The notes: generated by a model not told the origin, from the sequence alone. Counted from the first letter of the stretch, positions 22,190-33,277 are shown. The stretch: 64,000 nt of DNA from Asparagopsis taxiformis (GCA_030407315.1 JALQPE010001824.1:42467-106466), one strand, 5' to 3'. Numbers and translations are program-made.

Positions 22190-23889
22190 CTGCTACCGAA
22201 GTCCTCGCTGTTGGGGTGCTACCAAATCATCCGGATCCTCTTGACGGTGCGAAAGTTCTGCTCCGTGAGCCATTTCTCTCGTTAAAGCAAGCCTCGCTTC
22301 GACAACTGCACCTAAGCCCTTTGTCAAAATTGCGTTCTCACATTCCAGTTCACTTGCCAGAGCTAGAACAAGAGCCGTGTCATGGAAACTGCCAAGTGCC
22401 TTTAACGCTTCGTGGATTAAGCGAAGAGCTTCCCGTAAATTCCCAGTATCTTTGTAGGTCTTGGAAATCCGAAGCAGAATACGAGCCTGTTCGGATTGGC
22501 ATCTGTTTAGCGTTGCCCACTCAAGCTAGCTTGAGTGGGAGCTTCCTTAGTAGAATGTCACCAGAGAGATCTTCGTTTTCCTTCGCCAGACCACTGACGT
22601 CGCTATTATCCGGGAGATAATATTTACTTCTTGTTCTCTCATCAAGTGCTATTGTACCAACACTGTCTCTTACCAATGCATCAAAGTGTCGCTTGATCGT
22701 TGTGTCGTAGCGTGCGAATAGTTCTTTCACTCGAGAACAACTTGGATGGACAACAGATGCTTGATATCCAATTCCAGGGAACTTAAGTAATGATGCATGA
22801 GTAAGACTTGGTGTCTGAAAAGCAGATTGTGGAACCATCTCCTTTGAGCATAATCTCCTCAGTAGTTGGATCAAACACATTGTGGCTTCCACTTATTGCT
22901 GGATCAGAATCTCTTCCGTCAATAGAAAACATTCCAGCATCGGCTCTGTTACTTTCCTTTTCCGGAAACCAGGATAGGAAACTTACAGATCCATCATCAA
23001 CAGCTCTACTCTCACTAGAATCACCAGGAGGAGAATGGCCCTGTTCCAAGACAAAATCATCCGCCCAATCGTCTGTTTCTGCAGCAGGATCTGCATACAC
23101 GCCAATGACATTACTCACACGAGGAAGATCTGATGCACCTAATTTGGCGTGCTGGTCCAACTCTTCGTCAAATGCAGTGAGAGTAATTGTATCGCGTGGA
23201 CCGTGATCTCTAACACTGTTTGACGAGGTTGCTTTCTGCGGTGGTGATCTGCGATCGTGAAGACGACTTATAGATCCGCTTCGGGTAGCGGCAGTTCCCT
23301 TCGCTGGAAACTTGGTTGGTGCGATTTCAGAGTCATCAGACAGTTCATCCTAGCCCCAATCGTCCACAGAGTCATCTGTTGTAATTGATGTACGTGTTGG
23401 AATGCGCGAAGAAAGAGCTAGTGTGGAAAGAGTTTGGATGGTAGAAGTGTCTGGCAGATGGGTAGAAGGTGGAGGAATAGTTGGGCTCGCACTTGAAGCA
23501 TTACGAAGACGCAAGGGCTGACGAGGAGTGGGGAGAGGATCGGGTAAGCGAATGCGAGGACTGTCATTGAGATTAAGTGTGTCTGTCGACGATACTTGAG
23601 CAGATAATAGTGGTGGTCGAGGCGGAAGGGCAGGAGTGGCTGTTGCAGAGGTGCGACGAGTGGTGGCTTGAGCAACAAGACGAATATCGGAAGACGTTGA
23701 CTCCTGAGAACTGCGCTCGGAAAAATTTCTGGGAAGCTGGCGATGTGTTTTAGCTGTGTGCACTGGAGGAAATGACGAAGATGAGGGCACTGTTGGCGAA
23801 TTATGCGCTTCCGAGAGGCGAATTCGAGCGCCACCTTTGGTTACGACATCTGAAGTATGGTTGATCAGACAAAGGCTGAGGAAAGCCAT
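22190..23889 (-). pseudogene. TE-A cargo: large fragment of a TPR-like protein
   Basis: Starts MAFLSLCLIN at 23889 with a Ser/Pro-rich N-terminal 175 residues ending S-V-D-D-W-G, then a stop at 23350. The frame continues (D-E-L-S-D-D-S-E) to a second acidic motif T-D-D-W-A-D-D-F near 23070. After two frame changes it ends in helical repeats of TPR type (I-S-K-T-Y-K-D-T-G-N-L-R-E-A-L). Paired D-D-W motifs occur in some septation and cytokinesis regulators, but I cannot name this protein. Several breaks make it a pseudogene. Confidence 0.5.
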
Positions 23890-24139
23890 GCGAATGGGCG
23901 GTAGAATTTGGTGGTGTTAGTTGTGGTCGTTGCTGGTGATGCCATTATAAAAAATTCGCCAGAACAATTGTTTCCGCTTGAGTAGAATTGATTTCGCCCA
24001 AGTTGGCGACGGAAACTTGCGGTGAACAGGCGGGGAAGAATGCACGGAATACGCAGAGAGCACTTACGACGCGCGAAAACCTGAGAAATGTGTGACTATC
24101 ACTCATGGAAGACGTTGAGGGCGGAAGGGAACACATTGC

Positions 24140-25028
24140 AGAGGGAGGATGTGCGAGGCGGGAGGGAGAGGGAATAATTTCATGGCCTTGATGGGTCATG
24201 CATGTACGGCTTACAGAACATGTGCATCTGGCAGTTAAATGGCCGGCGTGCTTCCAGTAGAAAGCCGCCGGCCGCGGGTACAAATTTGATCACATGTCAC
24301 AATTCAAAATTGTGACTCAAAATTTTGTACCGGCCTGTTGTGCTTCAATTTCAAGCACACCCCTCTGTGACATGTTGTACCTCCCGCCAACAAGTAGCAG
24401 TGTTTCTTTTGCATACTTTGAGCATAATGTGCACAATGTGCACAATGATTGTGTACATGTGTGTACTCGAGACGCCATGGCGTGGATGTCTTGGCGGTGC
24501 TCATTGTAATTCACGCACAACAGTGCGTGCATGCCGACGCGGACATCAGCACACGACGGAGCATGTGATACGTCCATGCATGGACTGCATCACACACTGA
24601 ACGTGCAAATAGGATCTTATAGCAGTCCATGCCTGGAGCATATGACTGTAAAGGGGTATAGGAGTGGGGAGCATGTATGACACGGATGGTTGTACACATA
24701 AGTGTGTGGCGTTCGAGAATCAATAAGTGGAGCAGTGTATGGTCGTCGGCACTTTGCAATACGGCGTGTATGATTGTACAGGGGTATAGGAGCGTGGAGC
24801 ATGCATAGCATGGATGGATTTACACATATGTTTGCATGAGTCTGTGGCGTGCATGGATTGCACGGAAGGGTGTACAAATAAGTGTGCATGTCTGTGTGGC
24901 GGCAGTGAAGCAATCAGTGCAACAGTGCATGCACGTCACAGCACTTTGCAATATGAATTATTATGAATGAGTGAGTGGCATTAAAGAGATTCTGAACGAC
25001 ATACATTTATGTGAACGGTCTTACCAAC
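24140..25028. other. TE-A backbone between cargo and accessory gene
   Basis: About 24150-24510 is homologous, inverted, to 59150-59480 of TE-C, including a G/C-rich CCGGCCGCGGGTAC block at 24270 and the GTGCACAATGATTGTG palindrome family near 24440. The rest is rich in short imperfect repeats of the type GCATGCATGGATTG. No coding frame is supported. Confidence 0.7.
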
Positions 25029-26111
25029 TTATTTAAACGATGGCAACTGCTCTCGTACTCGATCACAGGTTGCACCATCTAACTTTCCGTCCACTAGCGA
25101 GTCAAACGTTGTAATCACCGAAGTAAGCGCAATTGTGTCAATCCAGGGTGTAGGAGTGCCGAGCACAAAGCACGGTTTGTACCTACTCCGGTAGGAGTCA
25201 GCGTCCGTTTTGGTGTACCAATGAACCATCAATTTTGCGATACGGTTTCCCTTGCGCGTAATTCTATGTGTTCTCGCCACCCAGAACGGCTCCTCATCCG
25301 TACACTGATCCCCTTTGACCACCAGAAACAACTTCTTTCCCGATTGTGTAGCACTCAGAAGACTCGGCGGCGCCGTTTCTTCGTGAATCGAAAGCGTCTC
25401 CGAATTTTCGGACTGTTGCACGATGGGCTTTTCAGTAGCTTTGGAGGGTTGAAACTGCTGCTCAGCACGCGATACTTCATTTTTGTCCGTAGGCTCAGCA
25501 CGCGACACTTCATTTTTGTCCGTAGGAGATTGCGGCTGTGTTTGCGTCGCTAGATGTTTGTCCATATCAGATTTCTGTGCACTGAACGTGTCAATGTGCG
25601 AATTTTTCGGCGCGGATTGATGCGCTTTGTCTGCCGGCAAGCGTACTCGATGGTGCGGAGATGGAGAGCGGAGTCGCATACAGCGCTCACAACGTTCACA
25701 CTCTCCCCCCTTTTTTTTCTCGATCGCCAGTTGCGCAGCTTTTTTCAGTGGTTTTTTGTTTGACCACTGCATCTCGCGGGAGAAGCCGAATACCTGCGTT
25801 AAGAATTGATAGCAGACGGCACTCCCGCGATATGCGTACATTTCCGACACCGGCTCATATAACGATACTAAGTAGCGCTGTCGTCTCGTACGGTCATACT
25901 CAACGACTCGAAATGAGTCCCTTACTAGATCTTCGCTGGCAGCAATTTCGAAGCAGCGCCGGGAACAGCATTGTACCTTGTGCAATTCTCCATCTTCGAA
26001 CTTTTTCGCTATGATTTTTGCCCTGTTCAGATTTCTCTTCCTGATAGAGGACACCTGTCCTTTCATCGCGAAAGACAGTCGGTCTATTTTAGATCCTGAT
26101 GATTCGGTCAT
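25029..26111 (-). CDS. Accessory protein: transposase N- and C-terminal domains without the catalytic core
   Basis: 360 aa. Residues 45-130 (C-C-S-R-R-C-F ... Y-L-V-S-L-Y-E-P ... V-C-Y-Q-F-L ... F-G-F-S-R-E-M-Q) align with the cysteine-bearing N-terminal domain of the transposase at 30800-33175. Residues about 265-345 (E-E-P-F-W-V ... V-H-W-Y ... Y-K-P-C-F-V) align with its C-terminal Tudor-like domain. The linker is low complexity, with a tandem T-D-K-N-E-V-S-R-A-E, and no DDE core is present. A TATA box lies about 60 nt upstream, and the gene is divergent from the methyltransferase. It recurs in TE-C, so it is a stable component. A regulator or repressor of transposition is plausible (inference). 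Confidence 0.82.
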   Translation of the reverse strand: MTESSGSKIDRLSFAMKGQVSSIRKRNLNRAKIIAKKFEDGELHKVQCCSRRCFEIAASEDLVRDSFRVVEYDRTRRQRYLVSLYEPVSEMYAYRGSAVCYQFLTQVFGFSREMQWSNKKPLKKAAQLAIEKKKGGECERCERCMRLRSPSPHHRVRLPADKAHQSAPKNSHIDTFSAQKSDMDKHLATQTQPQSPTDKNEVSRAEPTDKNEVSRAEQQFQPSKATEKPIVQQSENSETLSIHEETAPPSLLSATQSGKKLFLVVKGDQCTDEEPFWVARTHRITRKGNRIAKLMVHWYTKTDADSYRSRYKPCFVLGTPTPWIDTIALTSVITTFDSLVDGKLDGATCDRVREQLPSFK

Positions 26112-26167
26112 TGTTGATGGAGGTGGTATGGGGCGAAAGTGTCGGGGACTTGCAGCACATGTCCTGC

Positions 26168-26175
26168 TTTATACC
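26168..26175 (-). promoter_or_regulatory. TATA box of the TE-A accessory gene
   Basis: GTATAAAG on the minus strand about 60 nt upstream of the ATG at 26111, comparable with the CTATAAATA box before the TE-C copy. Confidence 0.65.
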
Positions 26176-26179
26176 AGAA

Positions 26180-27273
26180 CGGGAACCAGCTTCTAATCAG
26201 TTATAAACGTTCAGGATGTAAATATGTCACAAATGAGCGCTTTCTGTACTTTTCGGAACGAGATGTATTCTTGAATTATGAGCCTTGAATCCATCGATCT
26301 CATTGGACGCCCGGAACTCTCTTGAATTGAAGGATTCCAGCGTGCCAGTCGTAGTTCAACCAGCAATGACTGTGGAAAGACATGTTATCTGTCTGATCTC
26401 TAATCCGAATACTCTTGGTGGGAACGATTCATTATCTGCTCCCGTTATTATTCCACATGTTCGTAGAACAATATTCTGTTCATTGAATGGAGTCATAATG
26501 TAAATGTTCTACCATTTATATGTATCAAGGTGCATGCTATTGCACCTGAACCTTGTAAACACCATTTTAGTTGTACAAAAATCGAATCAAGCTTCTGTAG
26601 TTTGAGAACAGTACAACGTACTACTTTTCGGCAGGCCTGCTTTGTGCACCGTTCAAGCAATAATAATGTTCTTTCGGTCTGAGTTTCTATTTCTAATATG
26701 CATTGTTTATCGTCTAAGTTGCAGTGGGTAGGAATGTACTCTAAGGTGTAATGTAGGATGTGGAATGTATTAAGGGATGAAAGAAACCTGGTAGCTGCGC
26801 TGTTTACTGAAAAATGGCATTGCAATGGGGAAATGAGAATGGGTTTTCGGTGTGCAAGATACTCAGACCTGTTCGGTAATATTGGTATCGGAGGGGAAGG
26901 TGGCGAAACCTGTTCAGACATTCCTGCTATTAGCAGCGAAAAGATGATGTGTACGGCCCATTTCCTGTATAGGAAATAGTCCTGGTGAGATGGGCCATTC
27001 CTGGGAAATATGAAAAAAAATATGCCAAGTGTTGTGAGCAACATAGCAAATCAGATGGCCAAATCATTCCATCATCTGGATGGACACGGCCCGGCGCAAT
27101 ATAATTTTTAGAATACCCCGCTACTTATATTTCTGACTGGTAATCATTGGGAGAGTGCTTGCGTCTCCTATCCACTTCAATTGTCTTCCGAGCAATGGTA
27201 ACCACGATACTCGGGCCACCACCGCCGTCGTAATCCGGTTTGAGCCGTGTCGTGTCCTGCATGGCCAAGATGC
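26180..27273. other. TE-A divergent intergenic region
   Basis: About 1.1 kb between the accessory gene and the methyltransferase. Only short overlapping frames are present and no conserved ORF relative to TE-C is seen. Confidence 0.5.
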
Positions 27274-27377
27274 TTCACCATGCATAGTACACTGGCTCAA
27301 AACCGAAATGACCGTTCACATTGGATCCAATGTGAACGGTCATTTCGGGTCTGGGCCAGTGTACTATGCATGGTGAA
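27274..27377. repeat. 104-bp near-perfect palindrome
   Basis: Two 52-bp arms meet at GGATCC (centre 27325/27326) with three mismatches. It lies about 145 bp upstream of the methyltransferase start. I did not see it at the equivalent place in TE-C, so it may be a small foldback insertion or a regulatory cruciform. Confidence 0.85.
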
Positions 27378-27520
27378 AGTACACTGTACTTGAGTATGGC
27401 GTTCATGACAATCATTTCAAGTCCTTCATGCGAAAGTGCGAGAAATTGATACAGAGTTTTATAGCTTCTGTTTCCCCTTCATTTCTTACCCGGCACTTCA
27501 TTATTTCAGAACTGGATGAC

Positions 27521-30460
27521 ATGACGAGATTCTTCAAGAGGAGTGGGTCCAGACTCAGTTCCAAATCAGGTCCTCCAGAAGAGGAACCGGGTACTTCCAC
27601 CATGAAGCACACTAATACCGCCTTATTTGCAGACGTCATGGAAGGGTCTACGAACACACGTGTTGATCCGCGGGCATGCATCCCACTCACTGCTGTTCGA
27701 CAAGTAGTGCGCTCTGGTGTGTTGCGATTGAAGTCGATATTTTCTGGAAACATAAAGTCAGCACAATGTCGAGAACAAGATGAAACAAACGGAATTGATG
27801 GATTCATTTCGGGCTCCGACAATGCGATCGTAGTCGAGTTGACCGGGTCGTTCCAGCGCCACATTATTGACTTTTTCAAAACGATACGCGGTCCTCAGGG
27901 TGATTTTCTTTCTGACAGTGAGGCGAAAGAGAAGTCCGAATGCCGTTCCGTTTGGTACGGAGTTGTTGACGGTATGCACAGACTGACTGCAATCCAGGAG
28001 TTAATGGATGAGAACCCGGAGAGGTGGGACTCTTTTATGTGGCCTGTCACGATACTGAAAGGAGGTCATTCTATCCAAGTTCTGAAACAACTAGGCAGAC
28101 ATCAGAACCGTAAGCATGATGCAACATTATATGTCGAAACCACGTTCTATGATATCCTGAGCGGAATGAAAGAAGAAGCCCACCGGATGCAGAGCATGAC
28201 CTCAAAGCCACCTACAGCCAAACAAGTTGCTGCCGCATATGATGGTTGCTCCCACCTCAAGGATAACACCGTGAGACAGACTGCTGCGACGGCATTGCGC
28301 CTTCCTGTGCGAGTGATCGAAGAGATTGGAACAATTATGAATTCGGAGCATCCAGACTTGGCAGAACCTCCTTCTAGCAACAGTATGGCATTGAAAACTC
28401 GGAGAAAGGGTACTAATACCCCAATGACAAGCGTTGACTGTCGCGTGTATCGCAAATTTGTGAATTTAACATCTTTGAAATCTGCAACCAAGTTCATGAA
28501 TGCTTCGGGTACTGATGCTGAAGAAGTTCAAGTTCATACTCTTTACAGGCTTCGGGGAATCTCCAGATTGAATAAATTCAAACCAGTATCATACAAAGAT
28601 ACCCTCCAGCAATACGAATACACATGCGCAGCGATGAAAGAAGCGCGTAAGTTCGAGGTTCTTCATGAAGGACAGGTATGGCCAAAGGGCATGGAATCAA
28701 TCAAGCAGAATCTACTTCGCTCATCAAAGTTCGATACTGATGTTATGGAGAACATGGGAAACGATTATAATATTCTGGATGCTCTTTTGAAGCAGTACCG
28801 GAAAGTTTGCCCTCAAATTGCTCCCATGAAGGAAAAGAAGTATCGGGAAAGCCATCGAAAAGACCCAGATCCCGATTCTTTCTGTCAGGAAATTGGCAAG
28901 ACGGCAGCCGATAACGAAAATGCAGATACAAGGGACGCGAAAGAAGAGAAACAAAAAGATGTCTCGAAGGAAGATAGTGTTCCTCAACTAGGCTCCGAAA
29001 TATGTGATGAGGATATAGTCTCGGTACCGAAGATGAGCCAGATAACGCAAGAATCTGTACAAGATGAAGTTGACGCTTCCGAAAAGGTTATCACCGGACC
29101 GAAAACTTCTATTCCAGTGGACCGAATGATAACAGAGAACGATGTCTCTGCTTCACCTAGTATCAACTCAGACCGCCTCAACCTTCATTCTAAACGCGGT
29201 TCATCTGGTACGAATGAGCCAGAAAGAAAAGACTACGTTCTTGAAATGGGAATTACATGCTATCAGATGAAATGGCAGGACTTCGACAAGGAAATATGGA
29301 CAGATGAGTACCCTCTTCAGGATTTAGTTCTTACCGACCCTCCGTATGGAACTCCGAATTCTAAATCCCTTCGTAATACCGCATATAACAATTTCATAAG
29401 TGATAAGGAAATCAATGCATTATGCCAGTTTGCAAGGAGAGCCTTGAAGCCAGGTGGCTGGTTTTTCTGTTTTGTATCATTCCGAAACTTTCCAGCATTC
29501 CTGCATGAGCTGAGAAACGTCGGTTTCGACGGTCCGGAATACCCTTTCGTATTCATGAAAGACACGAACACTGTACAAGCACATCGCGGAGATATGTTCC
29601 CACAAAACGCGTGCGAGTTTGCAGTTGTTGCCAGGGCTCCCGGACATCGTAAGGACGGTTTCAAGCCAGACCTTCGAAGCCAATATCACCTCGTCCCAAC
29701 AGAAACGAAACGGAAATTCGCTGCAATGTCCAGAATTCCCGTTTCGAAAGAAAAACTTCTCACTCCAGGAACAAAATCTCCTGTTCTAACAGAAGAGAAA
29801 CATATTGGAATGTTATCCGAGATAATCAACACGTTTTGTCCTGAGAGGGGTTCAGTTATTGATGTTTACGGAGGAACACTTACTACTGCGATCGCAGCGA
29901 TGAAGACAGCCCGTTCATGTGTGGTTGTGGAAGCTAGTACCAAGATTTTCCGTCTCGCTCATGAAAGACTTCGTTCTATTGCCGATGCTTTGTATCATAA
30001 TGATCTGAGATCACGTATCGGATCGAAGAAAAGGAGAACAGGGAATCATGCAGAGGATGGCGTTCTGCTAAGCCAACCGAAAATCTGTTCGCTACAGAAA
30101 AAGGGAAAAGATGATAATACAAATGCCGGTAAATCCACTATCGAAGGAATAGAGAGAGTACTGAAAGGAGGAGATTCTGTTGAACTATACATTTTGGATC
30201 AGGTCGTCGGAAAAGCGTCTCTCCTTTGTGCAGGAACTAGTGATGAGAGGTTCCAAACTACAATACACAATGTACCTCTAGCGAACTTTCAAGGTGAGGA
30301 TCAGAAACTTGTATCTTGTTATATGTTCGAACCGAACGAATGTTGTTTGGATTGTCCTTACCCGTACAAATACGGTGGTATTGAACCTCCTCCTGGAACT
30401 TTGAAAGGGCTGAACGGGATATTCGCATGGGACTTGAACAAGATGAGGCCGTTGTCTTAG
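27521..30460 (+). CDS. ParB-like domain fused to DPPY-type DNA methyltransferase
   Basis: 980 aa from the ATG that aligns with the TE-C copy; the frame also offers an ATG at 27428. The N-terminal third is ParB/sulfiredoxin-like (D-P-R-A-C-I-P-L near 49; V-V-D-G-M-H-R-L-T near 148, the G-x-H-R signature). An acidic, charged linker follows at about 440-560. The methyltransferase domain has catalytic D606-P-P-Y and later the cofactor-binding D781-V-Y-G-G-T, the order (motif IV before I) of beta-class N6-adenine/N4-cytosine amino-methyltransferases. Such fusions are typical of bacteria and phages, which suggests transfer. It is co-oriented with the transposase, 339 bp upstream of it. A likely role is methylating transposon DNA or ends. 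Confidence 0.85.
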   Translation: MTRFFKRSGSRLSSKSGPPEEEPGTSTMKHTNTALFADVMEGSTNTRVDPRACIPLTAVRQVVRSGVLRLKSIFSGNIKSAQCREQDETNGIDGFISGSDNAIVVELTGSFQRHIIDFFKTIRGPQGDFLSDSEAKEKSECRSVWYGVVDGMHRLTAIQELMDENPERWDSFMWPVTILKGGHSIQVLKQLGRHQNRKHDATLYVETTFYDILSGMKEEAHRMQSMTSKPPTAKQVAAAYDGCSHLKDNTVRQTAATALRLPVRVIEEIGTIMNSEHPDLAEPPSSNSMALKTRRKGTNTPMTSVDCRVYRKFVNLTSLKSATKFMNASGTDAEEVQVHTLYRLRGISRLNKFKPVSYKDTLQQYEYTCAAMKEARKFEVLHEGQVWPKGMESIKQNLLRSSKFDTDVMENMGNDYNILDALLKQYRKVCPQIAPMKEKKYRESHRKDPDPDSFCQEIGKTAADNENADTRDAKEEKQKDVSKEDSVPQLGSEICDEDIVSVPKMSQITQESVQDEVDASEKVITGPKTSIPVDRMITENDVSASPSINSDRLNLHSKRGSSGTNEPERKDYVLEMGITCYQMKWQDFDKEIWTDEYPLQDLVLTDPPYGTPNSKSLRNTAYNNFISDKEINALCQFARRALKPGGWFFCFVSFRNFPAFLHELRNVGFDGPEYPFVFMKDTNTVQAHRGDMFPQNACEFAVVARAPGHRKDGFKPDLRSQYHLVPTETKRKFAAMSRIPVSKEKLLTPGTKSPVLTEEKHIGMLSEIINTFCPERGSVIDVYGGTLTTAIAAMKTARSCVVVEASTKIFRLAHERLRSIADALYHNDLRSRIGSKKRRTGNHAEDGVLLSQPKICSLQKKGKDDNTNAGKSTIEGIERVLKGGDSVELYILDQVVGKASLLCAGTSDERFQTTIHNVPLANFQGEDQKLVSCYMFEPNECCLDCPYPYKYGGIEPPPGTLKGLNGIFAWDLNKMRPLS

Positions 30461-30799
30461 TCTTATTACGTATAGTTTCGCTCGGCCTTCAGAGAGGAAA
30501 GATTGTTGTCATTTTTCCCCGTAATCATGGGCGCATGAAGAGCACAAATCAACCAATCAGCCGTACTCCATTCACAACAGAGATTGATTTGACATAGGTA
30601 TTTGGCGCTGTATCCTGGGCCAACTATCGCCGTCGAGGAGGCCACTCTGCATCCATATTAGATGAACGTCTCACCGGTGTCATTCCTACTCACCATGCAT
30701 CTTGATCAACCGATATACTCGTCTTGCAGCCATCTCTTTTCCACGCTACCTGCAAATCTAACTACCGTTCAGAGATCATTCGTTCTGCTCCCACAGCAG

Positions 30800-33175
30800 A
30801 TGGCTCCGCGTTTTCATCTCGCCGAAGCTAGGAATGACGCACTGGAGAAAGCCGAATCATACATGAAATCTCTTTCTAGGGACTCCGAATCAGAACACGC
30901 TCCTTCTGTTGAAACCATATCTATGCCGCGTAGCCACGATGAAGTGATGCATGGAATAGTGGGTACTTCTTCCGACTCTTTCCGATCCACGGCTTCGATG
31001 TATAAACCATTTTCACGACTACAACACAGGAAGAATTATGAAAGTGTGACGAGGTCCAGTTCAGTTCGTCGAAAGAGCAGCATGCTAGAGAGGCGGGTGA
31101 AGTTCAGTTTGTCACTGCCCAAAACAGATATAAGAAGAATACCATGCTGCAATAAGGGATGCTTCAGAAAAACCGACCATGTTTTCCTTCGGAATGAAGC
31201 AGAACGAGTTTTGTTGTACAACAGGGACGATCGCCGCAGGTATCTGCACGCTCTACTGGAACCAAACAGTAACCGGTTCTACTTCTCTGGGAAGCCTGTG
31301 TGTTGCGAATTCCTAGAGTTCAGCTTCAAGTTTTCACGACACCTGCAGACCTCGGTAAAGAAAGCTTGCCAGAATGGGAGTCTTCCATTTATGGCTTCTC
31401 CGAAACGAATTTCTGGCTCTCCACATAGAGATGCAGTGATCTGCTTCCTTGAACGCTTGTCTGCCTCGACTGCTGATATGATGCCAGACAGTGGAGAGAA
31501 GCATCTGCCTCTTTTCGAGAAGAAGGCTGTGTACGAGATGTTCTGCGACCAATTTACGTTATTATACTCGAACCGGAACCCACCAACTTTGAGCTACTTC
31601 TACAACACCTGGAACACGTTTTGCGCGAATATCAAGGTTCGGCGTGTCCAGAGGTTCACGAAATGTTCGGAATGTGAGTACATACGTGATAAACTGGAAG
31701 CCATCGGGACAGATATTCAACGCACTGCTCCGCTTCTGGAACGTCGCCAGCGTCATATCGAGATGGTGGCACGGGAACGCAGGGAGTATCAAAAGAAGTG
31801 TGAAGAAGCGTCACTATATCCCTCCAGGTTCACGTCTCTGATCGTAGACGGGGCTGATCAATCAGGATACGGTCTTCCCCATTTCACGGTATGTACAAAA
31901 GCGACTGTTGGTCATAGTTTGAAGGTGAGACTCATAGGTGTTCTCGAACATGGTGTCCGAAAGCATCTTTCGTTGTACACACTTACTGCTGAATTCGAAA
32001 CTGGGGCAAATCATATCATCGAGGCAATTCACAGGACTCTTACCAAAAAGGCTATGGGTTCGAGTCTTCAGGGAACACTGTACTTGCAGGTAGACAATTG
32101 CACGAGAGAGAACAAGAACACGTTTCTGTTTTGCTATCTAGAATGTCTCGTTGCTTGGGGTGTGTTTGAAGAAGTACACTCTTCTTTCCTACCCATCGGC
32201 CACACACATGCAGACATCGACCAGGCCTTTAGCTGTACCTCTCGCAGGCTACGTTCCCACAACGCCGTCACTATGGAAGATTTAGTTGAACAACTCAGAG
32301 TTTCCTATACTCCGGAACCCTCTGTCTCTCGTATGTTGCACGTGGCAAACTTCTCCGGTCTCTGCCGGAGTGAGAATTCGGTTGGAAAAGTGCATGCTTT
32401 CTCAAAATTCAGATACTTCAGGTTTCACCGATCCCAAGATACAGGAAAAAGTTATGACTTCTACAGAACTGCATGCGATGTTAAGATATTTTGTGAAGAC
32501 AACTGGAAGCCTCTCCCAGTTCTCACTCAGGGGCTGAATGGTTTCCTGGTTAAGCCTCCTGAACTGAAACGAACACCGAGTAATATCATACGTTCTCCTC
32601 CAGATCGACATGAAGTCCTGCTCCGTTTTCGTTCGGAAGAGAGCAGGGTCAATAACAATTCTAAAATGGATCAGCTACATGAGCTTCTACGACAGGTTTA
32701 TGAGGAAAGGGAAGATTCTTTTCATTGGAACCTCACCGAATGTTTCGAGATGAATGGCATGTATCGAAAAGGGAATCGGAACGTCGTCCCGATGGAGGAG
32801 GAACTCATGTCGACTGCAGATTGCATACCACTATCAGACTTGCCCTACTCGGTGAATCGCTTCGTGGCTGTAAATGGAGAAGACTGTACTACTGAGATGC
32901 CGTTCTGGCTAGGACAAATTATGAGTTGTAAGAAAAACAACGAAGGGGTTATTTGTCAGCTGTGTGTTCGGTGGTACGAGGTCTACGATGGAAGAGACGC
33001 ATGGTCAGGTAAGTATAGGCCTGCCATGCTTCGCAAGGGGAGAACAACAGTGGCTTGGAAGGGACATATTTCGGTTGACACCGTCATTGCAGAGTTCCCT
33101 TCACTAACAAACAAGATGATAAGAGCTGGGGTAGAGAAAGAGATCAGGTCAGGCCTGGCGTCTATTCCGAAGTAA
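30800..33175 (+). CDS. DDE-like transposase (DUF7869-like core)
   Basis: 791 aa from this ATG, chosen by alignment to TE-C; the frame is open back to an ATG at 30662. The N-terminal 100 residues are Ser/Arg-rich. A cysteine-bearing domain follows (C116-C117-x3-C121), then a C-x2-C pair (T-K-C-S-E-C). The core is RNase-H-like with D350 (I-V-D-G-A-D), D432 (Q-V-D-N-C-T-R-E-N-K-N) and D472/D474 (G-H-T-H-A-D-I-D). The C-terminus is Tudor-like (M-P-F-W-L-G ... V-R-W-Y ... Y-R-P-A). The core pattern is that of the DUF7869 family as I remember it; calling it the transposase rests on its presence in both inverted-repeat elements. Confidence 0.8.
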   Translation: MAPRFHLAEARNDALEKAESYMKSLSRDSESEHAPSVETISMPRSHDEVMHGIVGTSSDSFRSTASMYKPFSRLQHRKNYESVTRSSSVRRKSSMLERRVKFSLSLPKTDIRRIPCCNKGCFRKTDHVFLRNEAERVLLYNRDDRRRYLHALLEPNSNRFYFSGKPVCCEFLEFSFKFSRHLQTSVKKACQNGSLPFMASPKRISGSPHRDAVICFLERLSASTADMMPDSGEKHLPLFEKKAVYEMFCDQFTLLYSNRNPPTLSYFYNTWNTFCANIKVRRVQRFTKCSECEYIRDKLEAIGTDIQRTAPLLERRQRHIEMVARERREYQKKCEEASLYPSRFTSLIVDGADQSGYGLPHFTVCTKATVGHSLKVRLIGVLEHGVRKHLSLYTLTAEFETGANHIIEAIHRTLTKKAMGSSLQGTLYLQVDNCTRENKNTFLFCYLECLVAWGVFEEVHSSFLPIGHTHADIDQAFSCTSRRLRSHNAVTMEDLVEQLRVSYTPEPSVSRMLHVANFSGLCRSENSVGKVHAFSKFRYFRFHRSQDTGKSYDFYRTACDVKIFCEDNWKPLPVLTQGLNGFLVKPPELKRTPSNIIRSPPDRHEVLLRFRSEESRVNNNSKMDQLHELLRQVYEEREDSFHWNLTECFEMNGMYRKGNRNVVPMEEELMSTADCIPLSDLPYSVNRFVAVNGEDCTTEMPFWLGQIMSCKKNNEGVICQLCVRWYEVYDGRDAWSGKYRPAMLRKGRTTVAWKGHISVDTVIAEFPSLTNKMIRAGVEKEIRSGLASIPK

Positions 33176-33277
33176 AAACGCCTCGTCTTCGACGACACGA
33201 GTAGTTCAATCAACTTTGTTATCCTATTCAATCAATATGAAAAAACATCTCTCATGTTCAATCAACTTCAGAAAGTT

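Noticed and set aside
24304..24913. Several overlapping Cys/His-rich open frames
   Set aside because: They are translations of GCATGCATGG and GTGCACAAT repeats in different frames, with no domain or promoter.
25029..26111. Accessory gene as a mere deletion derivative of the transposase
   Set aside because: It recurs with its own promoter and the same architecture in TE-C, in the opposite orientation to the transposase, so it is a separate gene rather than a decayed copy.
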